18,960 nt of DNA from NCBI GenBank assembly GCA_018702715.1, contig JABIYQ010000624.1, forward strand, positions 1-18,960, given 5' to 3'. Position 1 is the stretch's first letter. Each line of letters opens with the position of its first letter. Shown piece by piece: positions 1 through 8,283 of this stretch. The stretch comes from Desulfobacula sp. GTDB taxonomy: Bacteria > Desulfobacterota > Desulfobacteria > Desulfobacterales > Desulfobacteraceae. Under the pieces are notes generated by a model. The model saw nothing but the letters and a program-made list of their open reading frames with translations. It ran no database searches and was not told the DNA's origin. A program made the translations under genes and the position numbers.

Positions 1-825
1 AAAGTGGACAGACAATCTCTTGCACAAAGCCTTTCATCTATCACACAAAACATTAAGCTGACTGATTATGCTTCACAAGGGATCAGTTTTACAAACCCCA
101 GTATACCCATCCAGGAATTTGAATCCTTTAAATCAGGCTTGTTTCAAGTACAGGACGAAGCCGCACAGATTGTTTCTCAGTTTCTGGCACCCAAACCCTT
201 TGAAAAAATTCTGGATGCCTGTGCAGGCCTTGGAGGAAAAACCGGACATATTGCCCAGCTCATGGAAAATAAAGGATCCATTATCGCAGCTGATATTGAC
301 CCTAAGAAACTTGAATCCCTAGAATTAGAATCAAGAAGACTAGGTATTGATATTATCCAGACAAAACCATTGAATCTGAAAGAAACCTCTATTAAGGATT
401 TTGATTTTTACTTTGATCGTGTCCTGCTTGATGCACCCTGTACAGGACTTGGTGTACTCCGCCGAAACCCTGATACAAAATGGGACCGCTCAAAAAAAGA
501 TATTACACGACTTTCTGCCCAACAAAAAAAATTGCTTAATGCAGCTGCCAATCTTGTCAAACCGGGTGGACTTCTTGTCTATGCTGTTTGTTCCTGTGAA
601 AAAGAAGAAAATGAAGAAGTTATCCATAAATTTTTAAAAAAAAGAAAAGATTTTTCAATTGATAAAGGGTTTAAATCGCAACCTTATGATAAAAAAATGT
701 CAAACTTAATATCCAGCTTAATACCCAACTTAATATCGGGGGAAGGCTTTTTAAAAACATATCCTGATGCAAATAATATGGATGGTTTTTTTGCTGCCCG
801 ATTAAGAAGGAACTATAAATCATAA
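1..825 (+). CDS. rsmB: 16S rRNA (cytosine-C5) methyltransferase RsmB, 5'-truncated by the window
   Basis: SAM-dependent cytosolic enzyme that makes m5C in 16S rRNA (C967 in E. coli numbering). The reading frame is open from base 1, so the GTG at base 4 is probably internal: about 275 codons are visible, against roughly 430-450 for a complete RsmB, and the N-terminal NusB-like RNA-binding part would lie upstream. The catalytic domain is complete. Counting from base 4, the SAM-binding motif I is DACAGLGGKT (71-80), the motif IV cysteine is in DAPCTGLG (Cys146) and the motif VI nucleophile is in VYAVCSCEKEE (Cys196). Both cysteines of the RsmB/NOP2 mechanism are therefore present. The TAA is immediately followed by the ATG of the next gene, so the two are co-transcribed. 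RsmF or another NOP2-type paralogue is the alternative, but the PASTA and rpe neighbours favour RsmB. Confidence 0.92.
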   Translation, partial: KVDRQSLAQSLSSITQNIKLTDYASQGISFTNPSIPIQEFESFKSGLFQVQDEAAQIVSQFLAPKPFEKILDACAGLGGKTGHIAQLMENKGSIIAADIDPKKLESLELESRRLGIDIIQTKPLNLKETSIKDFDFYFDRVLLDAPCTGLGVLRRNPDTKWDRSKKDITRLSAQQKKLLNAAANLVKPGGLLVYAVCSCEKEENEEVIHKFLKKRKDFSIDKGFKSQPYDKKMSNLISSLIPNLISGEGFLKTYPDANNMDGFFAARLRRNYKS

Positions 826-1881
826 ATGAAATCGATTTTAAAATATGCTTTTATTTTTTCTACACTATTTCTCATCGCTGGTGCCACAGCTTACTATTCT
901 GTCCGTCTTTTTACGCAAAGTGCAGATGAAATCATATTGCCTGAATTAACGGGTAAGAATATTATTTATGTTTTGGAAATCCTGACCAGCATGGGATTAA
1001 ATGCAAAACTCCATGGGACCCAGTATGATGATTATATTCCAAGGCATAGTGTTATTTCCCAGGATCCAAAGCCAGGGACAACTATAAAAAAGGGCAGAGA
1101 TGTTATAATTTATATTTCAAAAGGTTCAAAAGAAATCAACCTTCCGGATTTAAGACAAATTCCGCTTGAGAAGGCCTTGATTCTTCTTGAAAAAAATGAA
1201 TTAAATAAAGGACATATCTCGTTTACCCATTCTTCAAAAACCCCAAAAGATCATATTATTGAACAATACCCAAACCCTTTTTCAACTGTCTTTAAAGGAT
1301 CTTTATGCAATCTGCTTGTTAGCAGTGGAACCAATCCCATAGGTAGGGTTATGCCAATATTAAACGGCTTGCGGCTGGAGAAAGCTGCTGCGATTATAAA
1401 GGATCATAATCTTCATATTTCAAAAATCATTTCAAAAAAAGATTTGAATCAGGAGTATGGGATCATTTTATCTTATATGCCTCAATCCGGTAGCCATGTG
1501 ACCGAAAACACACCCATAACACTTGTTGTCAACTACTCTGAAAACAATAAAATAATGGCTCCGGAGAAATTAAAAAGGACGATCCTTTTAACCCATTCTT
1601 TAGGCCCCGGGTTTTTAAAGCGTCACATCAGGGTTGAAACTGATATGTTCGGACCTATTATTGATCTTTACAATGAATATATGAAACCCGGTGAAGATAT
1701 TAATATTTTAGTCCCTTCTGGAATTAAAGCTAAATTTAATATATTTATTGATCACAGGTTTGAAAAAACAATAATAGTTGATCCTTGGAAAGAGGATAAC
1801 GATACAGGAGATATGACACTATGGGAATCATCGCCCCTTCAATTTTATCAGCCGATTTTACCCGGCTCAGTGACGAATTAA
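826..1881 (+). CDS. Membrane-anchored protein with three PASTA domains
   Basis: 351-residue protein with an N-terminal hydrophobic segment (about residues 7-25) after a basic start, which fits a single membrane anchor or uncleaved signal with the rest in the periplasm. Three consecutive PASTA-like units follow, about residues 35-100, 103-168 and 172-238, each with the pattern of a conserved P-x-L entry, a helix, a QxPxPG-like turn (QDPKPG at 79-84, EQYPNP at 146-151, YMPQSG at 217-222) and a closing V-x-V/I strand. PASTA domains usually bind peptidoglycan or beta-lactam-like ligands in PBPs and Ser/Thr kinases. No kinase or transpeptidase domain is present here. The last ~110 residues form a distinct C-terminal domain that I do not recognise. 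The ATG directly abuts the rsmB stop, and the 3' end overlaps rpe by 61 bp in another frame. A wall-associated role is inference. Confidence 0.85.
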   Translation: MKSILKYAFIFSTLFLIAGATAYYSVRLFTQSADEIILPELTGKNIIYVLEILTSMGLNAKLHGTQYDDYIPRHSVISQDPKPGTTIKKGRDVIIYISKGSKEINLPDLRQIPLEKALILLEKNELNKGHISFTHSSKTPKDHIIEQYPNPFSTVFKGSLCNLLVSSGTNPIGRVMPILNGLRLEKAAAIIKDHNLHISKIISKKDLNQEYGIILSYMPQSGSHVTENTPITLVVNYSENNKIMAPEKLKRTILLTHSLGPGFLKRHIRVETDMFGPIIDLYNEYMKPGEDINILVPSGIKAKFNIFIDHRFEKTIIVDPWKEDNDTGDMTLWESSPLQFYQPILPGSVTN

Positions 1882-2471
1882 CACTTGTCGAAAAAGCAGG
1901 CGCAGACTGGATACATATTGATGTTATGGACGGACAATTTGTTCCCAACATCACATATGGTCCTATTATTGTAGAAGCATGTAAAAGGGCCTGCAACCTG
2001 GTGATGGATGTTCATTTAATGATTGAAACACCAGACCTTATCATTCCAGAGTTTGCCCGGGCAGGGGCTGATTACATTTCAGTTCACCAGGAAGCCTGCT
2101 CCCATCTTCACAGAAGCCTGCAACTCATTAAAAGCTTTGGTGTAAAGGCCGGCGTGGCATTAAATCCGGCAACACCACTATCTTCAATTGAGTGGGTCAT
2201 AGATCAACTAGATTTTGTTTTGATAATGAGTGTGAATCCCGGATTTGGCGGCCAGAAATTCATTGAATCAAGTGTCCATAAAATAAAAGCCTTATCAAAA
2301 CTGCTTAAAGAAAAAAATTCCAATGCTATTATCCAGGTGGATGGCGGCATCAATAACACGACCATAAAACAAGTTTCCAATGCGGGGGCCACATCTTTTG
2401 TTGCAGGGTCTGCCATCTTTAACACGGCAAATTATAAAGAAACCATTTTAGATTTACGGCAAAATATATAA
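1821..2471 (+). CDS. rpe: Ribulose-phosphate 3-epimerase
   Basis: Cytosolic TIM-barrel enzyme that interconverts D-ribulose 5-phosphate and D-xylulose 5-phosphate in the pentose phosphate pathway. The 216-residue length is normal for the family. Signatures appear in order: APSILSADF (5-13), the metal and catalytic block HIDVMDGQFVPN (His32, Asp34, Met36), DVHLMIE (His65), SVNPGFGGQKF (137-147), VDGGIN with the second catalytic Asp174, and the phosphate-binding end VAGSAIF (194-200). The start is set by the family's N-terminus and by an AGGAG ribosome-binding site at 1806-1810, 10 nt upstream. Both the start and its RBS lie inside the 3' end of the PASTA gene, so translational coupling is likely. 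Confidence 0.97.
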   Translation: MGIIAPSILSADFTRLSDELTLVEKAGADWIHIDVMDGQFVPNITYGPIIVEACKRACNLVMDVHLMIETPDLIIPEFARAGADYISVHQEACSHLHRSLQLIKSFGVKAGVALNPATPLSSIEWVIDQLDFVLIMSVNPGFGGQKFIESSVHKIKALSKLLKEKNSNAIIQVDGGINNTTIKQVSNAGATSFVAGSAIFNTANYKETILDLRQNI

Positions 2472-2499
2472 AGATCACAATCTCAAAGAATAATCCATA

Positions 2500-3669
2500 A
2501 TGACACAATCAGACCCTAACGAAAACACGGTTAATTATAGAATAATTTTTGTTCTAACCTTGATTCATTTTACCGGTGATTTTTACTCGTCCTTTTTTAC
2601 TCCCTTGTTACCCGCTTTTGTTGACAAACTTGGACTGACCCTTGCACAGGTCGGTCTAATTACCGGAATGGTCAGGTTTCTTTCCTTTATTATACAACCT
2701 GTTACAGGCTATCTTGCAGATCGGCATGAGACAAGAAGTTTTGTTTTTGCAGGACTCTTTTTCGCTTTTTTCTTTATTCCCTTTTCAGGAATCGCACCAA
2801 ATTTCTGGGTTTTACTTATCGTTCTTTGTCTGGGTTCCATTGGATCATCCATGTTTCACCCGTCCACAACCGGAATGATCCCATTATATTCCGGCCACCG
2901 CACTGGGTTTTCCCTCTCGATTTTTAATACCGGAGGAACGCTTGCCTTTGCCGCAGGACCTGTATTTATCACATGGTATGTGACCCGGTTCGGCCTTGAG
3001 AAAATGCCGTATACCATTATATTAGGAGCGATTGCCTTTTTTTTCTGTATAAAATATCTACCGCTTCCTGTAAGCGAAAACCTTTCTCACTTAGGGTTTA
3101 TTGGTTCAATTAAAGAGACCCTTGGCAAGGTATATAAATCCATACTTCTGATATGGTTTGTAATGGTACTTCGAGCGGTAGCAGGGCAAACTTTTATGAC
3201 TTTTATGCCTATTTATCTCACTGACAAGGGTTATGATCTTGTATCTGTTGGATTTATTTTTTCCATCTTTATTTTAGCAGGCACTTTCAGCGGCCTTTTA
3301 GCAGGCTATCTTGCGGACAAGATAGAGGTAAAAAAAATCTTTTTTGTTTCCCATGCCCTTATGGCCCCTGCCCTTTTGTTATATCTCTATCTTCCAGGGC
3401 GCTTTGTTTATATTGGGTCTTTTTTAGCTGGATTTGCAGTTCTGGCATCCCTTCCCTTAGGTGTTGTGATGGCTCAAAAGTTAGCACCAAAATCCAGATC
3501 CATGGTATCCAGTCTCATGATGGGATTTGCTTACGGACTTGGTGGCGCCATGTCGCCTTTAATTGGAAAACTTGCAGATATTTACGGACTTGAAAATGTG
3601 CTGTTTTATTCCGCCTTTATACCCATTGTTACTCTGGTACCCATTTTAAAATTTCCCAGGCTAAAATAA
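2500..3669 (+). CDS. MFS transporter, fosmidomycin-resistance (Fsr)-like
   Basis: 389-residue integral inner-membrane protein with about 12 hydrophobic segments and almost no soluble domains, typical of the major facilitator superfamily. The N-terminal HFTGDFYSSFFTPLLPAF block (residues 23-40), the loop-2 region LADRHETR and the GSSMFHPSTTG motif (about 115-125) followed by a glycine-rich helix resemble the Fsr-type drug exporters. A LADKIEVKK loop marks the equivalent position in the second half. The substrate cannot be read from sequence, and a sugar or organic acid carrier is possible. The gene begins 28 bp after rpe and ends 1 bp before the radical SAM gene, so it belongs to this operon. 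No strong Shine-Dalgarno is visible, so the start is supported mainly by the position of the first transmembrane helix. Confidence 0.86.
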   Translation: MTQSDPNENTVNYRIIFVLTLIHFTGDFYSSFFTPLLPAFVDKLGLTLAQVGLITGMVRFLSFIIQPVTGYLADRHETRSFVFAGLFFAFFFIPFSGIAPNFWVLLIVLCLGSIGSSMFHPSTTGMIPLYSGHRTGFSLSIFNTGGTLAFAAGPVFITWYVTRFGLEKMPYTIILGAIAFFFCIKYLPLPVSENLSHLGFIGSIKETLGKVYKSILLIWFVMVLRAVAGQTFMTFMPIYLTDKGYDLVSVGFIFSIFILAGTFSGLLAGYLADKIEVKKIFFVSHALMAPALLLYLYLPGRFVYIGSFLAGFAVLASLPLGVVMAQKLAPKSRSMVSSLMMGFAYGLGGAMSPLIGKLADIYGLENVLFYSAFIPIVTLVPILKFPRLK

Positions 3670-3670
3670 T

Positions 3671-5314
3671 ATGAATAAATCAAAGGTTGTTCTGGTTCAA
3701 CCGCCCATAGAAGATTTTTATCTTACAAAAAAACGAACCATCCCCTATGGACTTGCCTCCATTGCTACATGCATCAAAGAGAAAGGCTTTGATGTTGAGA
3801 TTCTTGATTCACTCGCAACAAATAAATCAAAAAAAATTGAGTATCCAGATGAGTTTTCTTTTCTTTTACCATTTTATGGAAAAAAAGATGTCACGGCTTT
3901 CTCTCTTTTCCATGAATTTAAACGGTTTGGATATTCTTATGAATATATTGGGGCTAAAATTCGGGAAAAAGCCCCTTTTATAGTCGGTATATCATCTTTG
4001 TTTACTTCATATGGGAACGAAGCTTTAAAAACCGCAAAAAAAATTAAAAAATTTTATCCCCAATGTAAAATAATTTTAGGTGGCCATCACCCCACCTTTT
4101 TTCCTGAAAAAACGTTAAACTGCAAAGAAATTGACTTTGTGCTGAGAGGCGAAGGTGAAACAAGCATGGCGCTTCTTTGTGATGCATTAAAAAATGGCTC
4201 TGATTTAAAACAAATACCTGGAATTGCCTTTAAAAAAAAAAATTCTTTTTATATTTCAGACCCCAGTTGGGTTACTGACCTAAGCAGGCTTTCTCTGCCG
4301 GCATCTGACCTGATCAATCATGATTATTATCAAAGAAAAAACAGGCGTTCCATTATTGTTGTTTCAAGTAGAGGATGTCCCATGCAGTGTTCATATTGCT
4401 CTGTATCTGCCTCGTCATCCTATGCACCATTCAGACAGCGGAAAATAGAAGATATAATCATGGAAATTGAACAACAGTCCAAAATCCATGATATTGGATT
4501 TATTGATTTTGAAGATGAAAACCTGTGTTTAAACAAGACATGGTTTCTTCAACTTTTCTCAAAGATTAAAAAACTATTTGCCAATAAAGATGTCGAGCTA
4601 CGGGCCATGAACGGTCTTTATCCCCCTGCAATTGATGAAGATATTGTCTCTTTGATGAAAACCTCAGGGTTTAAAGCCCTCAACCTTTCTTTAGGATCAA
4701 CATCAAAAACCCAATTAAAAAAATTCAAGAGACCTGATGTAATATCCTCTTTTGAACATGCCCTTTTTCTTGCACAAAAATATGACCTTGAATGTGTTTC
4801 TTATATCATTGCAGCAGCACCGGGTCAGACTGCACTAAGTTCTTTGGAAGATCTTTTATATCTGGCACAAAAAAGAACGCTTGCAGGATTGTCGATCTAT
4901 TATCCAGCACCTGGAAGCCTTGATTATCAGTTTTGTGAAGCTAATCATAAACTACCCGGCAGTTTTTCTATAATGCGGTCAACAGCATTCCCTATAGAAG
5001 ATACAACATCAAGGATAGAAGCTGTGACACTGTTAAGGCTTTCAAGAATCATAAATTATATGAAGTATCTGATTGACACAAAAGGGAAAATACCTGAAGA
5101 AAAACCCTTTTGCGGTCAAAATAAAACAGCCTTTTTTTTAGACAGACAACTTTTATCAGAAGAATTACTTCAATGGTTTCTTCATGATGGAAAAATCCGT
5201 GGAGTTGATGCCGGCGGTGAGATTTATACTCATATTGCAGATAACAATCTGACACAAAAATTTATTAAAAAAATAAAAAAAATCCACATTGCGGGCATAA
5301 AAAATGCGGGATAA
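3671..5314 (+). CDS. B12-binding-domain radical SAM protein of unknown substrate
   Basis: 547-residue protein with the two-domain plan of class B (cobalamin-type) radical SAM enzymes. Residues 1-185 form a Rossmann-like B12-binding fold: an initial VVLVQPP strand, PYGLASIATCIKEKGFDVEILD, then IVGISSLF, IILGGHHPT and FVLRGEGE. A clear DxHxxG base-off cobalamin motif was not found. The radical SAM core begins near residue 228, with the [4Fe-4S] ligands in RGCPMQCSYC (Cys236, Cys240, Cys243), followed by FIDFEDENLCL and a glycine/serine-rich SAM-binding region. The C-terminal ~130 residues are not assigned. Relatives methylate or rearrange diverse substrates, including lipids, hopanoids, peptides and tetrapyrroles, so no substrate is proposed. 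It starts 1 bp after the MFS stop and ends 35 bp from the convergent map gene. Confidence 0.87.
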   Translation: MNKSKVVLVQPPIEDFYLTKKRTIPYGLASIATCIKEKGFDVEILDSLATNKSKKIEYPDEFSFLLPFYGKKDVTAFSLFHEFKRFGYSYEYIGAKIREKAPFIVGISSLFTSYGNEALKTAKKIKKFYPQCKIILGGHHPTFFPEKTLNCKEIDFVLRGEGETSMALLCDALKNGSDLKQIPGIAFKKKNSFYISDPSWVTDLSRLSLPASDLINHDYYQRKNRRSIIVVSSRGCPMQCSYCSVSASSSYAPFRQRKIEDIIMEIEQQSKIHDIGFIDFEDENLCLNKTWFLQLFSKIKKLFANKDVELRAMNGLYPPAIDEDIVSLMKTSGFKALNLSLGSTSKTQLKKFKRPDVISSFEHALFLAQKYDLECVSYIIAAAPGQTALSSLEDLLYLAQKRTLAGLSIYYPAPGSLDYQFCEANHKLPGSFSIMRSTAFPIEDTTSRIEAVTLLRLSRIINYMKYLIDTKGKIPEEKPFCGQNKTAFFLDRQLLSEELLQWFLHDGKIRGVDAGGEIYTHIADNNLTQKFIKKIKKIHIAGIKNAG

Positions 5315-5325
5315 GATCTGATCCC
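5299..5325 (-). terminator. Rho-independent terminator of the DUF4911-miaB-map operon
   Basis: Read on the minus strand, GGGAT (5325-5321) pairs with ATCCC (5312-5308) around an 8-nt loop, then GCA and a run of six T (5304-5299). It lies 25 bp past the map stop and overlaps the 3' end of the convergent radical SAM gene. The 5-bp stem is short, so efficiency is uncertain. Confidence 0.55.
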
Positions 5326-5349
5326 TTTACTTGAAACAGCCCCCAGCTT

Positions 5350-6231
5350 TTAGAGTTCAAAGGGTGTAAGACTTTCCCAACCATTTTCAGTAACAAGAAT
5401 GGTCTGCTCAAATTGTGCAGATAAGGCGCCATCATTGGTGACTGCAGTCCACCGATCTTCAAGCACGTGGAGGTCTCTTTTGCCAATATTGATCATGGGC
5501 TCAATGGTAAAAACCATACCCGGAACAAGAGTAACCCCTTTCCTTTTAGTTCCAAAATGAAGAATCTGGGGCTGCTCATGAAAATCAATGCCGACACCAT
5601 GACCTACAAATTCTCGGACCACGGAACAGCCACAGGCTTCTGCATAGCTTTGTATTGCATAGCCGATATCGCCCAATGTAGCTCCCGGGGCCACTGCTTG
5701 GATACCTCTTTTCAAGGATTCAGCAGCCACACTGACGATTTTTTGGCCCTCTTTAGTCGGAGACCCCACAAAAAAGGTTTTACTGGCATCTGCGTAATAC
5801 CCGTCTAATATGGGAGTAATATCCACATTGACAATATCACCATCATTTAAAATACGTTCACCAGGGATACCATGACAGATGACCTCGTTGACTGAGACAC
5901 AAACACTTTTAGGAAAACCCCTGTAATTTAAGGGGGCTGGAATTGCTCCGGCCTTAATGATTTCTTCATGGACAAAGGTATTAATTGCTTCTGTCTTTAA
6001 CCCAGGTTTTATCATCTTCTCAACATTGTTAAGAATTGATATTAAAAGCTCTCCGCATTTTTTAATACTTTGGATCTGGTGAGGTTCTTTTAAAAGGATA
6101 TCATATTTTCTTTTATATTCTTCCTTTATGCTGATTTCCATTTTTTTATTTCTACAGCAGTTTTTATATTTTTTTTGACTTCCGCATGGACAAAGCGTAT
6201 TTGGCCCAATTTTCACAGGTTTAGTTTTCAT
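5350..6231 (-). CDS. map: Type I methionine aminopeptidase with N-terminal SEC-C motif
   Basis: Cytosolic dinuclear metalloprotease that removes the initiator methionine from nascent proteins. Residues 12-26 are a SEC-C zinc-binding motif (CPCGSQKKYKNCC), an extension missing from E. coli MAP but known in several bacterial MAPs. It may help ribosome association (inference). The pita-bread fold follows at about 45-290. The metal ligands are all present: Asp137 (NVDIT), Asp148 (YYADAS), His211 (GHGVGIDFHE), Glu244 (TIEPM) and Glu275 (QFEQTI). The substrate-side His120 is in VICHGIPG. The 293-aa length fits a ~250-aa catalytic core plus the extension. Its ATG overlaps the miaB stop in an ATGA arrangement, which implies coupled translation. 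Confidence 0.96.
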   Translation of the reverse strand: MKTKPVKIGPNTLCPCGSQKKYKNCCRNKKMEISIKEEYKRKYDILLKEPHQIQSIKKCGELLISILNNVEKMIKPGLKTEAINTFVHEEIIKAGAIPAPLNYRGFPKSVCVSVNEVICHGIPGERILNDGDIVNVDITPILDGYYADASKTFFVGSPTKEGQKIVSVAAESLKRGIQAVAPGATLGDIGYAIQSYAEACGCSVVREFVGHGVGIDFHEQPQILHFGTKRKGVTLVPGMVFTIEPMINIGKRDLHVLEDRWTAVTNDGALSAQFEQTILVTENGWESLTPFEL

Positions 6232-7595
6232 TTATTTTGCGCTCCCAGAGGATGGCCCCACAATGAATGAGGGTATGCATTTTCAATTCTAATTTTAATA
6301 ATATCGCCGATAATGACATCTTTGGAAGGAAAATGCACTATTTTATTGGACTCAGTCCTTCCCACCATCTGTTCCATATTCTTTAGGGCATGATCAAATC
6401 CATCCCTCTTCTTCCCACTTTTACCTTCAACAAGAACATCCAATATTTTCCCGATCTGTTTTTTATTCTTTTTTTCAGTATAATATTCCTGTAGTTCTAA
6501 TAACCGATTCAGCCTCTCTTTTTTTTTACCCTCGTCAATCTGATTAGAAAACTTGGCTGCCGGCGCAGAGGAACGATCAGAATAAGCAAAAGCAAAGATT
6601 GAATCAAATTCAATTTCTCGCAAAAGGTTCATTGTATCATTAAAGTCTTCCCGGGATTCAAAAGGGAACCCAACAATGATATCTGTTGAAAGGGCAATAT
6701 CCGGACATTCTTTTTTTAAGTTAAATATCCTGTCTATGTATTTTTCCCGGGTATACCCCCGGTTCATTTTTTTAAGGATTTTATTGGATCCCGACTGTAT
6801 TGGCAGATGAAGATGGTTGCAGACTTTATCCAGGTCCCGGATGGCGTAAATCAGATCATCTGACAGGTCTTTAGGGTGGGATGTGGCAAACCGGATTCTA
6901 TGGACTCCATTTATATCATTGACCTTAGCCAAAAGTTGCGGGAAAGATATAAGGCCTTCTTTTTGGCCATAAGAATTAACGTTCTGCCCTAAAAGAGTAA
7001 TTTCCTTAACACCGGCCTTAACAAGCAAATTGATTTCTTCTACAATGTTTGTCTCAGTCCTGCTTCTTTCTCTGCCCCTGACATGGGGGACCACGCAATA
7101 GGTACAATAATTATCACACCCTTGCATAATGGTTACAAATTTTGAGATTTTATTTTCATCAGTACAAGATGTTGCAGGCATAGCCTCATAAATCATTGAG
7201 GAATCATTTATATCCACCACTTTTTGTTTACCAGACTTAACTGCATCAATCAGCTTGCCAAATCTTGAAAACGCCTGAGTACCCAGGACAATATCCAGAT
7301 GCGGGACACGGACGAATGCTTTTTCACCCTCCTGCTGGGCAACACAGCCTGCCATAACTGTTATCAGATGAGGCTTGTTCTTTTTAATTCTGGCAAATCT
7401 ACCCAAAAAACTGAATGCTTTTTCTTCTGCCTTGTGCCGGATAGAACAGGTGTTACAAACCACAATATCAGCCTTATCCATATCATCGGTTGTTTCATAC
7501 CCATAGGAATTTAAAATTATGGCCAGCTTTTCAGAATCATAAACATTCATTTGACAGCCAATGGTATATATATAGGCATATCCTCTATACTTCAT
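6228..7595 (-). CDS. miaB: tRNA-2-methylthio-N6-dimethylallyladenosine synthase MiaB
   Basis: Radical SAM methylthiotransferase that adds the 2-methylthio group to i6A37 of tRNAs reading UNN codons. The 455 residues show the three-domain MTTase plan. The UPF0004 domain (about 5-125) carries the auxiliary-cluster cysteines Cys14 (TIGCQMN), Cys50 (CNTCSIRHKAEEK) and Cys84 (AGCVAQQEGE). The radical SAM domain has Cys160, Cys164 and Cys167 (GCDNYCTYCVVP), followed by HVRGRERSR. A TRAM RNA-binding domain occupies roughly 380-450. The NTCSIRxKAE and YCVVPxxRGRE wording fits MiaB rather than RimO or MtaB. It overlaps the upstream small gene by 11 bp and map by 4 bp, so the three form one translationally coupled unit. 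Confidence 0.97.
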   Translation of the reverse strand: MKYRGYAYIYTIGCQMNVYDSEKLAIILNSYGYETTDDMDKADIVVCNTCSIRHKAEEKAFSFLGRFARIKKNKPHLITVMAGCVAQQEGEKAFVRVPHLDIVLGTQAFSRFGKLIDAVKSGKQKVVDINDSSMIYEAMPATSCTDENKISKFVTIMQGCDNYCTYCVVPHVRGRERSRTETNIVEEINLLVKAGVKEITLLGQNVNSYGQKEGLISFPQLLAKVNDINGVHRIRFATSHPKDLSDDLIYAIRDLDKVCNHLHLPIQSGSNKILKKMNRGYTREKYIDRIFNLKKECPDIALSTDIIVGFPFESREDFNDTMNLLREIEFDSIFAFAYSDRSSAPAAKFSNQIDEGKKKERLNRLLELQEYYTEKKNKKQIGKILDVLVEGKSGKKRDGFDHALKNMEQMVGRTESNKIVHFPSKDVIIGDIIKIRIENAYPHSLWGHPLGAQNK

Positions 7596-7794
7596 TAAAC
7601 ATAAAATCCTTTTTTAAATCTTCAACGATCATTTGGACCGATTCCATGCGATCCGGTGCAATAGCAAGCCTGATATGACCCGTTTTAGGATCCAGGGTCG
7701 TTGCAATCGCCACACCTTCATGCCCCTCAAAAATAAACCTTATAAATCCAATCTTGGTTTTATCAACTAAATATTCTTTATGAATTGTTTTCAT
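7585..7794 (-). CDS. Small DUF4911-like protein, first gene of the miaB-map operon
   Basis: 69-residue soluble protein of unknown function with no signal peptide or membrane segment. It reads as a small alpha/beta domain: an N-terminal strand (KTIHKEYLVDKTKIGFIRFIFEG wording split over residues 2-24), a second strand ending VAIATTLDPKTGHIRLAIAP (28-47), and a C-terminal helix starting RMESVQMIVEDL. I believe this matches the small DUF4911 family often encoded next to miaB in deltaproteobacteria; that is from memory and not verified. The reading frame is credible because it has its own promoter candidate about 35 bp upstream and overlaps miaB by 11 bp, as co-translated genes do. A weak GGAA precedes the ATG. 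Confidence 0.75.
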   Translation of the reverse strand: MKTIHKEYLVDKTKIGFIRFIFEGHEGVAIATTLDPKTGHIRLAIAPDRMESVQMIVEDLKKDFMFNEV

Positions 7795-7827
7795 ATATTT
7801 CCAATCATACTTTGTTTTTAGCGTGCC

Positions 7828-7855
7828 AATATATCATTATTGTTTAAAACTTCAA
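7828..7855 (-). promoter_or_regulatory. Sigma70-type promoter for the DUF4911-miaB-map operon
   Basis: On the minus strand, TTGAAG (7855-7850) and TATATT (7833-7828) are separated by 16 bp: 4/6 and 5/6 matches to the consensus. Transcription would start near 7821, giving a leader of about 27 nt before the ATG at 7794. Confidence 0.5.
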
Positions 7856-8283
7856 ATAGTTATTATAAATCGCTTCAGGACAATCGCATGCAAAAGGAAA
7901 AAATATCTAAAAAACACAGATTTTAAAATTAAATCCAGACGTGTACAATGAGCTGAGTCTTTTAAAATAATCTGTATCTCCAATTATGTAGCGAATTTAC
8001 TGCACCTGATCCCGCAGACCCCTCCCCTAATTTAAAAATTCACTTGTCTTGCACCGCTACTTATGGTTCTGTAATTTTTATATATTTACTGGAATATGAA
8101 AAAATGCAATTTTTGTTGACTCAGATTCATATATTTTAATCGAAAAGTTTTACATAAAAAAACTTCACATACCAGATATGGGGTTAGTTAAATTTTATCT
8201 GAACTGAGCCCTTTAACATACCATGAACGCTCATGGGGTCAGTAGGAAAAAACTGTTTAAAAATAGACATAATGCTCACCAGT

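Noticed and set aside
4..6. GTG at base 4 as the true start of RsmB
   Set aside because: The frame is open to base 1 and the protein would lack the normal N-terminal third, so the gene simply begins before the window.
5467..5808. 113-codon plus-strand frame
   Set aside because: Antisense to the conserved map catalytic core, with no RBS or protein-like pattern.
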